Source of the DNA: an uncultured Pirellulaceae bacterium
GTDB lineage: Bacteria; Planctomycetota; Planctomycetia; Pirellulales; Pirellulaceae
Direction of reading: 5' to 3'
Assembly (NCBI GenBank): GCA_905480235.1
Contig: CAJQPP010000134.1
Span: forward strand, 1-42,938
Length of the DNA: 42,938 bases
Program-made: the position numbers and the translations under genes
The notes under the pieces: generated by a model
What the model saw: only the letters and a program-made list of their open reading frames with translations
Database searches by the model: none
What the model was told of the DNA's origin: nothing
Shown: piece by piece, positions 9,027-18,196 of the stretch
How positions within the stretch are numbered: position 1 is the first letter of the stretch
Layout of the letters: each line of letters starts with the position of its first letter

Positions 9027-9488
9027 TCAAGATGCAAACAGCTGTTCGGAATCTTGAAAGGCTTTGAATTCCAATGCGTTACCGGAGGGGTCGCGAAAAA
9101 ACATCGTTGCCTGCTCACCGACTTCACCCGGAAATCGCACATGGGGCTCAATCGCAAAGGTGACCTCAAGTGACTTGAGACGGTCCGCAAAAGCGTGCCA
9201 CTGCTCCCAATCCATAACGACACCAAAATGCGGTACTGGAACTTCGTGCCCATCCACCGCATTAGCACCCGCATCAGCATCTGGCGTCGTGTCTTTGGTT
9301 GATTCCCCGTCGACGTCGATTTGATGAGCGACAATTTGATGACCAAAAAGATCGAAATCAATCCAGTGGTCGCTACTGCGTCCTTCTCGACACCCCAACA
9401 CATTGCAGTAAAAATCGCGGGTTGCTGTTAAATCGCGTACGGGAAATGCGAGATGGAAGGGGCGGATAGAAGGGTCCAATTCAGTCAC
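9027..9488 (-). CDS. VOC-superfamily (glyoxalase/bleomycin-resistance type) protein
   Basis: A 153-residue protein with two beta-alpha-beta-beta-beta units. The first opens with [24 protein letters not shown], the classic VOC entry with a metal-type His. The second opens with [21 protein letters not shown] and closes with [18 protein letters not shown], whose [10 protein letters not shown] is the family's most constant motif and carries the metal-ligand Glu. Members include glyoxalase I, dioxygenases and thiol transferases; the sequence does not decide which. The start appears to be a GTG at 9488. The gene is divergent from the tricorn-type protease, and the space between them holds a 15-bp palindrome. 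Confidence 0.9.
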   Translation of the reverse strand: MTELDPSIRPFHLAFPVRDLTATRDFYCNVLGCREGRSSDHWIDFDLFGHQIVAHQIDVDGESTKDTTPDADAGANAVDGHEVPVPHFGVVMDWEQWHAFADRLKSLEVTFAIEPHVRFPGEVGEQATMFFRDPSGNALEFKAFQDSEQLFAS

Positions 9489-9786
9489 CTGTAAGCATGA
9501 AACAGTATTTTCCCCGCTAGATTAGCCTTGCCTTGGCAGACTGTCGATGGGCGGTAAATTTGGTAACACGACGGCCCGGTAGCAGGTAACTTGATCCTCC
9601 AGGCCTTTATTTGAGATGCTTTTAGCCAAAATCCCGTGCAAGCAATTTCCCGCTGCGGGAACCATCGCAGCATCCCTGTATGCCGAAACTCCAATTACAA
9701 TGACGGAAGAGGTCGGAGGGGAACGCTGTCGATATCGCCGATGACCCCAAAAACACAAAACATAAACCTTGAGAGGTAAGTCCAGT
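9489..9786. other. Divergent intergenic region, VOC / tricorn protease
   Basis: About 298 bases with no supported gene. Short frames on both strands give unrecognisable peptides. The one clear structure is the palindrome at 9647-9661, listed separately. Confidence 0.5.
9647..9661. promoter_or_regulatory. 15-bp palindrome, candidate operator
   Basis: TTCCCGC and GCGGGAA are perfect inverted arms around a single central T. The site lies between two divergent start codons, 158 bases from the VOC start and 125 from the protease start. A homodimeric regulator binding here could control either gene; no regulator is encoded nearby. With a one-base centre it is better suited to DNA binding than to an RNA hairpin. 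Confidence 0.35.
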
Positions 9787-12700
9787 ATGAATCTGATCGC
9801 AACCCATTTCCTCACCATAATGATGACGATGGCATTTTGTTTGCCGAGTCTCTCATTCGCTCAGGATAATGCTTCCCAGCAGACCAAGGCTGACGATACG
9901 ACGACGCCCTCTGCTGGCATGCTCAGATACCCAGACGTCAGCGATTCCCACATCGTATTTTCCTATGCCGGTGATCTGTGGATTGCCGACAGAAACGGAG
10001 GCGTTGCCTCACCACTGGCCAGTCCAGCGGGCTCCGAAATGTTCCCGCGTTTCAACGCGGCCGGCGACACCATTGCCTTTATCGGGAACTACGATGGCGA
10101 CCGCGATGTGTACACGATTGCCCGCGACGGCGGCAGTGCCAAACGTGTGACCTATCACCCTGCCAACGAAGTGCTTTGTGACTGGACTCCCGACGGCTCA
10201 CTGCTATTTTCCAGCAACGGAATGGCTGGCTTGGGACGCCAATCTCAATTGTTCACGATTTCCGAAGAGAATCCCCATCCTGTTCAATTGCCGGTGCCCT
10301 ACGGTACGAACGGTACGGTCAGTGCAGATGGTAAGTGGTTGGCATATACGCCACACAGCCGAGACACCCGCACGTGGAAGCGCTATCGCGGTGGCATGGC
10401 GTCCGATGTTTGGCTGTACAACCTGGAAACCAATGAGTCCAAACAAGTAACCGACTGGGAGGGCACTGACAGCTTGCCTATGTGGAACGGCGAGAAACTT
10501 TATTACCTCTCAGACAATGGCCCGCAGGAGCGATTAAACATCTGGGAATATGACGTCGCAAATAATGCCCACCGTCAGGTGACCGACTTTGCAGATTTTG
10601 ATTGCAAGTGGCCTTCCATGGGGCCCGGTAAAGATGGACAAGGTGAAATCATTCTCCAGAACGGTTCAAGTCTCTGGTTGGTTGATCTGGCGACGGGTAA
10701 GCGCTCCACCATCGACATTCAAATACCTGGGGATCGTCCGGCAGTACGTCCCCAAAACGTGGACGTTTCCAAGTTTATTCAATCCGGGGATATTTCACCG
10801 TCAGGGAAACGAGCCACCGTTGAAGCACGCGGAGATATCTGGACTTTGCCCATCAAAAACGGCTCTCCTCGCAATCTGACCAAATCCAATGCTTCCGCCG
10901 AAAGAATGCCTGCATGGAGTCCCGATGGCCAATGGATCGCGTACTTTTCAGACGCCACAGGAGAATACGAACTGTATGTAACTCAGTCCGACGGACGTGG
11001 GGAAACCAAGCAACTAACCAGTGACGGCAACGCTTGGCGATACAACCCCGTTTGGTCTCCAGATTCCAAACACATCGTGTTCACCGATAAAGGCGGTTCT
11101 GCATTTTTACACACCATCGAAAGCGGTGAAACGAAATTAGTTGATACCGATCCCTTCGCCAACGCGCCCGATGTTGACTGGTCTCACGACTCCCAGTGGT
11201 TAACGTATGCGAGGGCCGTGGGAGATCGAGTGCCCACCAATACGGTGTTTGTTTACAACGTCGAGAGTGGTGAAAAGACCCCGATTACGAGCTTCTTCGA
11301 TTGCAGCAACCCCGTCTTTGATCGTAAGGGCGAGTATATTTTCTGCAGTAGCAATCGGGCCTTCAATGCACCCAAGTACGAGGATGTTGGGACGACCTTC
11401 ATTTACTCAGGTACCGAGGTCATGTTGGCAATTCCCCTTCGCTCCGACGTGAAACATCCTCTGTTACCCAAAAGCGACGAGGTCGAGTGGAAAGACGGTG
11501 AAGAAGAGGAAAAAGAAGAAGATTCCAAAGACGATTCGAACGACGACAAAAGCGATGATGACACGGAAGACTCTGCAGATGGCGTCTCTGGTGAGTGGTC
11601 GGGCAATGTGCTCGGTGATGCCATTCCCGCCGAAATGCGCAGTTTCACGATGTACCTGACCTTAAATAGCGATGGCACTACGAGTGGTCGCTTGGAAACC
11701 GGGCAAGGCACCATCGAGTTCGGATCCGGAAAATATAACAAAGAGACAGGGGAAATAACCCTTAGTGGCGGTAATGCGGAAACGAACATCTCGATTTCTG
11801 GAACGATCAAGGATGGTAAGTTCACAGGAAATGCAACCGTCGATGCACCGCCGATGACATTAAAAATCGAAGCGGAATTGAACAGCTCCGCCTCCACTGA
11901 AGCGGAAGACGAAGAAGAATCTGACGAGGACTCTAAGGAAAAAAATGACGACGATGACAAGGCCGATGAAGAGCCTTTTGAAATTGAATTCGCTGGCATC
12001 GAGCGACGCACCATCCAACTGCCAGTAAAGCAAGGCAATTTTGGAAAACTCGGGGTTAGCGACAAAAACCACCTGATTTACGCACGGCGTGGAGCGCGTG
12101 GTGCCGGCGGTGGATCGTCCATCAACATCTTCGACCTAAAGGACGATAAGAAAGCAGAGAAGAAAGTCGTCGATGGAGCCGGTAATTTCGGCATGTCATC
12201 CGACCATAAAAAACTTGTCGTCATGCAGGGACAAAACATGTACCTCGTGGACGCTGCAGCAGGACAGAAACTGGACAAGAAATTCCAAACCAAGGGACTA
12301 AAAACTCGCATCGACCCGCGGCAAGAGTGGAGACAAGTTCTCAACGATGCCTGGCGGGTGGAACGGGATTTCTTTTACGATCCGAACATGCACGGCGTCG
12401 ACTGGGAAGCGATTCGCGATCACTATGCCGCGATGATCGACGATTGTACTTCCCGTGATGATCTAGGGTTTGTCATCGGAGAAATGATTTCGGAGATCAA
12501 TGTTGGACATGCTTATTACCGCTCCCCACCCAACAGCGACGGTGCGGCCAGTGAAAATATCGGCTTGCTGGGGTGCCGTTTCGAAAGTGAAGGGGATCGT
12601 TACAAAATCGGTGAAATTTTTGAAGGTGCCGATTGGGACACTGACGCCCGAAACGCTTTGAGAGATCTCGGTATCAAGGAAGGTGATTTCATCCTCGAGG

Positions 12701-13539
12701 TGAACGACCAAGCATTGACGACCGAGCAAAATCCCTACGCGGCCTTCAGCGGACTGGCGGGGATGACTGTAACACTGACCATCAGTGAAGACGCCACGTT
12801 GGACGATGATGACAAACGGATCGCGGTTAAATTAAATGACGGCGATACGAACCTGCGGTTCAGGAATTGGATCGAGAAGAACCGCAAATACGTGGACGAG
12901 CGAAGCGGCGGCAAAGTCGGTTACATCTATGTGGTAAACACGGGTATCCCCGGTCAAAATGACCTGTTTCGACAGTTCTACGGCCAAGCTGGAAAAGAAG
13001 CTCTGATTATTGATGACCGCTGGAACGGCGGTGGTCAAATCCCCAACCGCTTCATTGAACTATTAAACCGACCGGTCACCAATTACTGGGCCAAACGGGA
13101 CGGGCAGGATTGGACTTGGCCACCCGATTCTCACCAAGGTCCCAAATGCATGCTGATCAACGGCATGGCGGGTTCCGGCGGCGACATGTTCCCAGCACTC
13201 TTCAAGCAGCATGAATTGGGCAAGTTGATTGGCATGAGAACCTGGGGCGGCTTGGTCGGTATGACAGGCAGTCCGCAGTTAATTGACGGTTCAAGCGTGA
13301 CGGCACCCTCTTTTGCCTACTACGAAAAAGATGGCACTTGGGGTATCGAGGGCCACGGTGTTGACCCCGACATCAAGGTCATCGACGATCCCGCAAAGAT
13401 GGCGGATGGATCTGATCCTCAACTGGATGTCGCCATCGACTTGATGCTCAAGGAAATTAAAGAGAATGGTTACAAAGCACCGGCCCGACCGGCCTATCCC
13501 AATCGTGTCAAAATCGGCATCGCGGATGAAGACAAGTAA
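9787..13539 (+). CDS. Tricorn-type protease (S41-family core with beta-propeller and PDZ), exported
   Basis: A 1250-residue protein. The start is the ATG at 9787, preceded by GAGAGG; an in-frame TTG at 9769 is less likely. A signal peptide ends at SLSFA-QDN. Residues about 40-540 are PD40/WD40-like propeller blades (DVYTIARDGG, PAWSPDGQWIAYFS, NPVWSPDSKHIVF). Residues about 565-725 hold two very acidic Glu/Asp/Lys runs flanking a small beta-rich insert (GEWSGNVLGD to MTLKIEAEL). The C-terminal part has the tricorn C1/PDZ/C2 order, with NVGHAYYR (His at 908), a PDZ region (GDFILEVNDQAL), the nucleophile in GSGGDMF (Ser1130) and EGHGVDPDI (Glu1188). It probably degrades peptides in the periplasm. 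A strong terminator follows. Confidence 0.93.
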   Translation: MNLIATHFLTIMMTMAFCLPSLSFAQDNASQQTKADDTTTPSAGMLRYPDVSDSHIVFSYAGDLWIADRNGGVASPLASPAGSEMFPRFNAAGDTIAFIGNYDGDRDVYTIARDGGSAKRVTYHPANEVLCDWTPDGSLLFSSNGMAGLGRQSQLFTISEENPHPVQLPVPYGTNGTVSADGKWLAYTPHSRDTRTWKRYRGGMASDVWLYNLETNESKQVTDWEGTDSLPMWNGEKLYYLSDNGPQERLNIWEYDVANNAHRQVTDFADFDCKWPSMGPGKDGQGEIILQNGSSLWLVDLATGKRSTIDIQIPGDRPAVRPQNVDVSKFIQSGDISPSGKRATVEARGDIWTLPIKNGSPRNLTKSNASAERMPAWSPDGQWIAYFSDATGEYELYVTQSDGRGETKQLTSDGNAWRYNPVWSPDSKHIVFTDKGGSAFLHTIESGETKLVDTDPFANAPDVDWSHDSQWLTYARAVGDRVPTNTVFVYNVESGEKTPITSFFDCSNPVFDRKGEYIFCSSNRAFNAPKYEDVGTTFIYSGTEVMLAIPLRSDVKHPLLPKSDEVEWKDGEEEEKEEDSKDDSNDDKSDDDTEDSADGVSGEWSGNVLGDAIPAEMRSFTMYLTLNSDGTTSGRLETGQGTIEFGSGKYNKETGEITLSGGNAETNISISGTIKDGKFTGNATVDAPPMTLKIEAELNSSASTEAEDEEESDEDSKEKNDDDDKADEEPFEIEFAGIERRTIQLPVKQGNFGKLGVSDKNHLIYARRGARGAGGGSSINIFDLKDDKKAEKKVVDGAGNFGMSSDHKKLVVMQGQNMYLVDAAAGQKLDKKFQTKGLKTRIDPRQEWRQVLNDAWRVERDFFYDPNMHGVDWEAIRDHYAAMIDDCTSRDDLGFVIGEMISEINVGHAYYRSPPNSDGAASENIGLLGCRFESEGDRYKIGEIFEGADWDTDARNALRDLGIKEGDFILEVNDQALTTEQNPYAAFSGLAGMTVTLTISEDATLDDDDKRIAVKLNDGDTNLRFRNWIEKNRKYVDERSGGKVGYIYVVNTGIPGQNDLFRQFYGQAGKEALIIDDRWNGGGQIPNRFIELLNRPVTNYWAKRDGQDWTWPPDSHQGPKCMLINGMAGSGGDMFPALFKQHELGKLIGMRTWGGLVGMTGSPQLIDGSSVTAPSFAYYEKDGTWGIEGHGVDPDIKVIDDPAKMADGSDPQLDVAIDLMLKEIKENGYKAPARPAYPNRVKIGIADEDK

Positions 13540-13563
13540 CCTCTTAGCGCTTATGAAAAACCC

Positions 13564-13594
13564 AAGCCCCCGGCGAATCGCTGGGGGCTTTTTT
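13564..13594 (+). terminator. Strong intrinsic terminator after the tricorn-type protease
   Basis: AAGCCCCC (13564-13571) pairs with GGGGGCTT (13583-13590). The stem continues inward with one G-T pair and GCG/CGC around an AAT loop, then runs into TTTTTT (13589-13594). An A-run on the other side (13555-13559) could make it work for the convergent oleC gene as well. Confidence 0.88.
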
Positions 13595-13638
13595 GTTGCG
13601 CGAGATACGGTCCGCTAACCAAGACGGGCCGGAGACGT

Positions 13639-15321
13639 TTATGGGGATGCCGACATCATTGCCGTCAATCGTTCGCGAAAGATCTTGGAGTTATGCCGGA
13701 TATCAACGGGTAATTTTTTCAATAATCGCACGTCCTGAATGGACTTTGTCAAATCGTGGCTGGCGATCAGGTCTTTCAATTCTCCCAGTAACCTCTGCTT
13801 CCGTTGGTCGCCTGCGGGCCAATGCTCCGGCCATGGCTCCGCCACGATTACGGGGCGCTGGTTTGAGCCATCGGGGAGCCCAATCAAGGCACTTCGATAA
13901 ATCGCTGGATGGGTGTTCACAATGGACTCACAGGGCACGGTAAAAAGTATCCCTGCAGTAGACCGAACGCGTTGAGTTTTCCTTCCGCAAAACCAAAACC
14001 GATCAATATCATCTAAATAACCAACATCGCCCATGCGATGCCATACCCGGTCACTGTCTTTGATCTTTGCCAAAGCATTCGCATCCTTGCGAGTAACGTA
14101 TTTCTCGGTAACCACGGATCCCTTTACAATCAACTCGCCGATTTCCCCGCGTGCGACTTCGCAAATATCATTGATCGAAGAAATGGGTTCATCGGAAATC
14201 TGGATGACCTTCCATTGAATTCCTGGAAAATGGTCACCCACACAAACACCCGCTCCGGTTTCCGTGGCTGCGCCAGTTTCGGACAGCACGACGCTCGCCG
14301 AATTGCAGGCTACCGGCAAGGCTTCCGTGGCGCCGTAAGGCGTATACATCTCACCCTCCTTGGCGATGATCTTTTTTACTCGCTTCAATACGTGCGCCGG
14401 TACCGGAGCTCCGGCAGAAAGAGCACGCTGAATAGTCGGCAGGCCCTGTTTATTTTTCTCACACCAACGACTCACAGTATTCCAAAGTGCCGGCGAACCG
14501 AATGCTTGGTCTGCTTTCCAGTACTCTGCAGCTTCCAAAAAAAGTGGTGGCGAAATATCGGCAGGACGCGTGAAATCCATCTTGGGAAAAACGGTCGTCT
14601 TGCCCATCCCCGCATTAAACAGTGCGAACAAGGGAAACCCTGATACATCTGCCCCGCCCGGCTTAATTTTGAAGTAATCTCTTACCTCAATAGCCTGATG
14701 AATGAAATTCCGATGGGAATAGGCAACGCCTTTCGGTGCGCCGGTACTGCCGGAGGTAAAGATAATCGCCGCCGCATCATCATCCGCATGGGGTGTGTAC
14801 TCGAATTCAGCATCCACATAACGGCTGCGAATTTGTTCAATGCTTTTACAGCCCGGCCATTGTCGACGACCCACGACAAAATTTCGCTTTACTTTGGGAA
14901 ATTGTTTGCGGTAGATCCAACGCGCTAATTGTGCTTTGGCGATACCAATCACACACTCTGGCTCCGCATCGGACAGGCATTTGATGAGATTCTTTTTTCC
15001 AATGCCCGGATCGATCAAAATAATATTTGCGCGAGTTTTGAAAAGTGCAAAAACCAGCGCTATAAAATCGATGCCCGGCGGCACCAACATGGCCACGCGT
15101 TGGCCAGGCGCCACACCTGACCAAGCCAGACCAACCGCTAATCGATTGGAATCATCTTCCAGTTCACGATAGGTAACTTGTTGCCAGCCCTTTTTATGTG
15201 GCACGGCGACCGCCGGATGCTCAGGCCAGGTTTTGGCTGCTCGCGTCAACAATTGCCCGACATTAAAGAGCGCTGAGTCCTCTAGGCCGGGCTCAAACGG
15301 TGATGACGAATTTGCGTTCAT
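13639..15321 (-). CDS. oleC: OleC-like AMP-dependent synthetase (acyl-AMP ligase / beta-lactone synthetase type)
   Basis: A 560-residue member of the ANL adenylating superfamily. The ATP-binding P-loop is IIFTSGSTGAPKGVAYSHRN, the A5 motif is YTPYGATEALP, and the hinge and C-terminal motifs are MGDVGYLDD and WFCGRKTQRVRS. The stretch SGFPLFALFNAGMGKTTVFP and the closing TVPCESIVNTHPAIYRSALIGL are characteristic of OleC, which converts beta-hydroxy acids to beta-lactones in long-chain olefin biosynthesis, rather than of ordinary acyl-CoA synthetases. The expected C-terminal catalytic Lys may be the K of RHNSKIFRERL. GGTGAGCT precedes the ATG at 15321. No OleA, OleB or OleD is in view; the neighbours upstream on the same strand are M16 proteins. 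Family assignment is by motif memory. Confidence 0.8.
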   Translation of the reverse strand: MNANSSSPFEPGLEDSALFNVGQLLTRAAKTWPEHPAVAVPHKKGWQQVTYRELEDDSNRLAVGLAWSGVAPGQRVAMLVPPGIDFIALVFALFKTRANIILIDPGIGKKNLIKCLSDAEPECVIGIAKAQLARWIYRKQFPKVKRNFVVGRRQWPGCKSIEQIRSRYVDAEFEYTPHADDDAAAIIFTSGSTGAPKGVAYSHRNFIHQAIEVRDYFKIKPGGADVSGFPLFALFNAGMGKTTVFPKMDFTRPADISPPLFLEAAEYWKADQAFGSPALWNTVSRWCEKNKQGLPTIQRALSAGAPVPAHVLKRVKKIIAKEGEMYTPYGATEALPVACNSASVVLSETGAATETGAGVCVGDHFPGIQWKVIQISDEPISSINDICEVARGEIGELIVKGSVVTEKYVTRKDANALAKIKDSDRVWHRMGDVGYLDDIDRFWFCGRKTQRVRSTAGILFTVPCESIVNTHPAIYRSALIGLPDGSNQRPVIVAEPWPEHWPAGDQRKQRLLGELKDLIASHDLTKSIQDVRLLKKLPVDIRHNSKIFRERLTAMMSASP

Positions 15322-15453
15322 AGCTCACCAGAAAACAAATGCGGATTGATGGGAAAGCCCAAAGCACAACTCCAGCGTTTCATCGCTTACCCAGCCGCGA
15401 CGGCCCTATTGGCAAATCCCGGTCAGGCACCCCACCTAGGGATTTACCAATCA

Positions 15454-16692
15454 TCACGCAGGAGCGAACAATTCAGCTTCAGGGCCCACGCACAGCGTCA
15501 TATTTTCGACCAACGGAAATTTCTCAGCGATCGCGTTGACCTGCTCAAGTGTTACGGCTTCGTAGATAGCAGCAATTTCACCGGGTGTCTTGAAATCGTT
15601 GTTTTTCAACCACTGAGAGCCGACTGAAAACATACGACTCTCGGTGCGTTCGCTGGATAAAATTATGTGCGATGAAATTTTACGTTTCGCTTGCTCAAGT
15701 TCTTTTTGAGTAACTCGCTCAATGACGGCTTGCCCCTGCAATTTCTTCACTCGTGCGAGATTATCCTGCGCCTGTTCGGGAGCACAACAAACAAACGTCA
15801 TGATCAGCCCCGTCCCGTCGTATTCATAATTCCCCATGCCTGCCGCTTCCGCCAAACCGGAATCGAGAAATTCCCAATACATACGGCTGCCGCTATCGTC
15901 GCCGAGAATGGTCGTTAAAACTCGAGCCGCAAATCGATCTTCATCTTGGCTGCTGGGTCCAGCTGCCAACTGGATGAGATATTGTTGGGTCGATTCCGGT
16001 TTATGCATCGTGACAAAACCCGAACGGGGTGTCACAGGTTGGAAATCACGTTGGGCTGGAAAGCTCTCCCAACTACCACAAAATGCCTCGGCATCGGCGA
16101 TCAATTGTTCAAAATCCACATTCCCCGCGGCCGCCAGCGAGATATTGCCCGGGCTGTACCGTTGTTGAAAATACTCGTTCATGCGAGTGGGTGTTAAGTC
16201 CGTTACGGTATCCACGGTCCCCAAAACACTTTGTCCTAGAGGGTGGGAGCCGTAAAACTCGGCCATGATGCGTTCGTGCCCACCGTAAGGCGGTTGGTCG
16301 TCATACATCTTTATTTCTTCGATGATGACCTTTTTCTCTGTTTCAAAATCATCTTCCCGCAAAGAGGGCCGCATGATATCGGCCAGCACTTCGACGATCC
16401 GACTTTGAAAATCCGGTAGAACCGTGGCGTGATAGATCGTGCTTTCTTCGCCGGTCCGCGCATTGGAGTGCGAGCCCATCTCGTCCAATTCACGATTCAC
16501 CTGATCGGCGGAACGGTTGGGCGTTCCCTTAAACACCATATGCTCGAGGAAATGGCTAACGCCACCCACTTCGGGTGTTTCGTCGCGTGCTCCTGTGCGC
16601 ACAAAGAACCCACATGCCAACGCGTGCGCGCCGGGATTGCATTCCGCCAGGATTTCAAGACCGTTATCCAGCCGATGCTGACGGTATTCCAT
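15454..16692 (-). CDS. M16-family zinc peptidase, catalytically intact
   Basis: A 412-residue pitrilysin/processing-peptidase-type protein without a signal peptide. The inverted zinc motif HFLEHM (H47, E50, H51) is complete. The third ligand is expected in the FETEKKVIIEEIKMYDDQPP block, about 75 residues later, and that block is present. The FxGTxN element follows the zinc motif (FKGTPNRSADQV). The C-terminal half is the usual degenerate repeat, with GPSSQDEDRFAARVLTTILGDDSGSRMYWEFL near residue 250. M16 peptidases of this size work as pairs of one active and one inactive subunit. The 29-bp overlap with the preceding inactive subunit gene fits a heterodimer made by coupled translation. Confidence 0.93.
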   Translation of the reverse strand: MEYRQHRLDNGLEILAECNPGAHALACGFFVRTGARDETPEVGGVSHFLEHMVFKGTPNRSADQVNRELDEMGSHSNARTGEESTIYHATVLPDFQSRIVEVLADIMRPSLREDDFETEKKVIIEEIKMYDDQPPYGGHERIMAEFYGSHPLGQSVLGTVDTVTDLTPTRMNEYFQQRYSPGNISLAAAGNVDFEQLIADAEAFCGSWESFPAQRDFQPVTPRSGFVTMHKPESTQQYLIQLAAGPSSQDEDRFAARVLTTILGDDSGSRMYWEFLDSGLAEAAGMGNYEYDGTGLIMTFVCCAPEQAQDNLARVKKLQGQAVIERVTQKELEQAKRKISSHIILSSERTESRMFSVGSQWLKNNDFKTPGEIAAIYEAVTLEQVNAIAEKFPLVENMTLCVGPEAELFAPA

Positions 16693-17932
16693 GCTTTAAC
16701 TCCAAGGGCTCAGGCCCTAACGTGACAAGATTGAAGTTGCGAAGAGGGTTAGCTCGGACATATTCGTTCAGCTTTTCCGCCGAAAGATCACTGATCAAGC
16801 CAGTCACTTCGCCCAATGTTCGTGCGCGCCCGAGGTGAAACCAGTCTCCGGCAATAGATCCCGCCCGAGATCGACTGGATTCTTGTTGTAAGACCAAAGA
16901 GCTGCGAATTTGTACTTTTAAACGATCTAGCTCTTCTTCCTCAACGCCTTTTTCCAATTCGAGCAATTGTTCGACAAGGGCATCAAGAGACTCTTGAGCA
17001 CGCTCGGAACTTGTCCCGACATAGGCCACCATGCAGGCTTGGTTCAAGACGGAGTGCAGAGAGGCGAACACGGTGTAGCAAAGCCCCCGTTTTTCACGGA
17101 GTTCGCGAAAGAGCCTCGAGCTCATTCCGTCACTTAACACACCAATCGAACCGCGGGCCAGAAAATAGTCAGGATCACTGTAGGCCGCACAGGGGCAAGC
17201 AATGGCGATGTGCGATTGCTGACTGTCAAAGGGTATATGCAACGAACCGACGATGGATCCTTTGTCTTCGATGCTGCCAACCGGAACAGCTTTCCAATCG
17301 GCAAACAGGGCTTCCGTTCTACCAACCAACTGATCCCAGTCAATATTTCCCGCCACGCTCAAAATCAACCCGTCCGGTTGATAGTAGCGATTGAAAAATT
17401 CACGGACATCGTCCTGCGTCAATGAAGCGACGGATTCCATTGAGCCTTGGCTCCAGCGACCCCTTGGATCTCCATACTGGCGTTTTCTCAACTGCAGCAT
17501 CACTCGCTGCGCAAGATCATCCTCGATCGATCGAATTTCCTGATAACAGACCATGCGGCCTTCTTCCAACTGGCTTTCAGGAATAATGGGATTCCTGAAT
17601 ACATCATGATAGACCTCAAATGCCTCGTACAGATTGGCGGCTGGCATCGCTCCGCTAAAGTGGGTGTGATAAACCGATGCGCTGCTGCTGTAATCAACGC
17701 CCAACCACTCCAATCGCTCGATGTACTCGCGACTATTTAATTTTCCGCAACCGCGTTGCACCATCTCACAAACGAAATTTGCCAGCCCTTCTTTTCCTTC
17801 CGGATCGAATTGACAGCCGGCTGGAACGGAGAACGAAAACGCAGCCGATTCCAACCACGGCATAATTTCACCAACAATGGTCATACCGTTGGCGAGTCGA
17901 TGAGATTTAATTTGTTGGTTTTGCGTCTGCAT
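16664..17932 (-). CDS. M16-family protein, non-catalytic partner subunit
   Basis: A 422-residue protein with the M16 fold; residues around GLANFVCEMVQRGCGKLNSREYIERLE align with the zinc-site helix of its neighbour. The HxxEH positions read N, C and E (NFVCEM against HFLEHM), so no zinc can bind. The glycine-rich loop and the second-half features remain, including GSIGVLSDGMSSRLFRELREKRGLCYTVFAS with the family's conserved RxxY region, which in active pairs helps bind substrate. The start is the ATG at 17932 or the GTG at 17941; neither has a strong ribosome site. The 3' end overlaps the start of the active subunit gene by 29 bases. Confidence 0.9.
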   Translation of the reverse strand: MQTQNQQIKSHRLANGMTIVGEIMPWLESAAFSFSVPAGCQFDPEGKEGLANFVCEMVQRGCGKLNSREYIERLEWLGVDYSSSASVYHTHFSGAMPAANLYEAFEVYHDVFRNPIIPESQLEEGRMVCYQEIRSIEDDLAQRVMLQLRKRQYGDPRGRWSQGSMESVASLTQDDVREFFNRYYQPDGLILSVAGNIDWDQLVGRTEALFADWKAVPVGSIEDKGSIVGSLHIPFDSQQSHIAIACPCAAYSDPDYFLARGSIGVLSDGMSSRLFRELREKRGLCYTVFASLHSVLNQACMVAYVGTSSERAQESLDALVEQLLELEKGVEEEELDRLKVQIRSSLVLQQESSRSRAGSIAGDWFHLGRARTLGEVTGLISDLSAEKLNEYVRANPLRNFNLVTLGPEPLELKHGIPSASAG

Positions 17933-18108
17933 GGGTCTCACAATATGTCGGGGAACGAGTCGCAGTATTCTACGGTTTTATTGTCTAACGCGAAGGTGGT
18001 TACCCCGCCGGCAAAGAACTTCCAATCTATCGGCCGTGCGAAGGGCTAAAAACGACCAAATTCGTGCTGTGAAAAAAATCACGCCCTCGTTTTTCAAGGA
18101 AGCTAGTT

Positions 18109-18137
18109 TTGACGCTATTACCTAAAGCTTTTATACT
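18109..18137 (+). promoter_or_regulatory. Sigma-70-type promoter for the PSD1 gene cluster
   Basis: TTGACG at 18109-18114 and TATACT at 18132-18137 are separated by exactly 17 bases. Transcription would begin near 18144, leaving an untranslated leader of about 50 bases before the ATG at 18197. Confidence 0.65.
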
Positions 18138-18196
18138 GGGTGGTTGCCAGCATCGATTTGCTCCCCTATTAATCCAATGCCGATAGCTGAATTCAT

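Noticed and set aside
11403..12065. Minus-strand 220-codon open frame inside the tricorn-type protease
   Set aside because: It is the antisense of the acidic Glu/Asp-rich insert, which gives a Ser-rich artefact; the sense frame has clear domains.
14038..14643. Plus-strand 201-codon open frame inside oleC
   Set aside because: It is antisense to the adenylation motifs and gives no recognisable protein.
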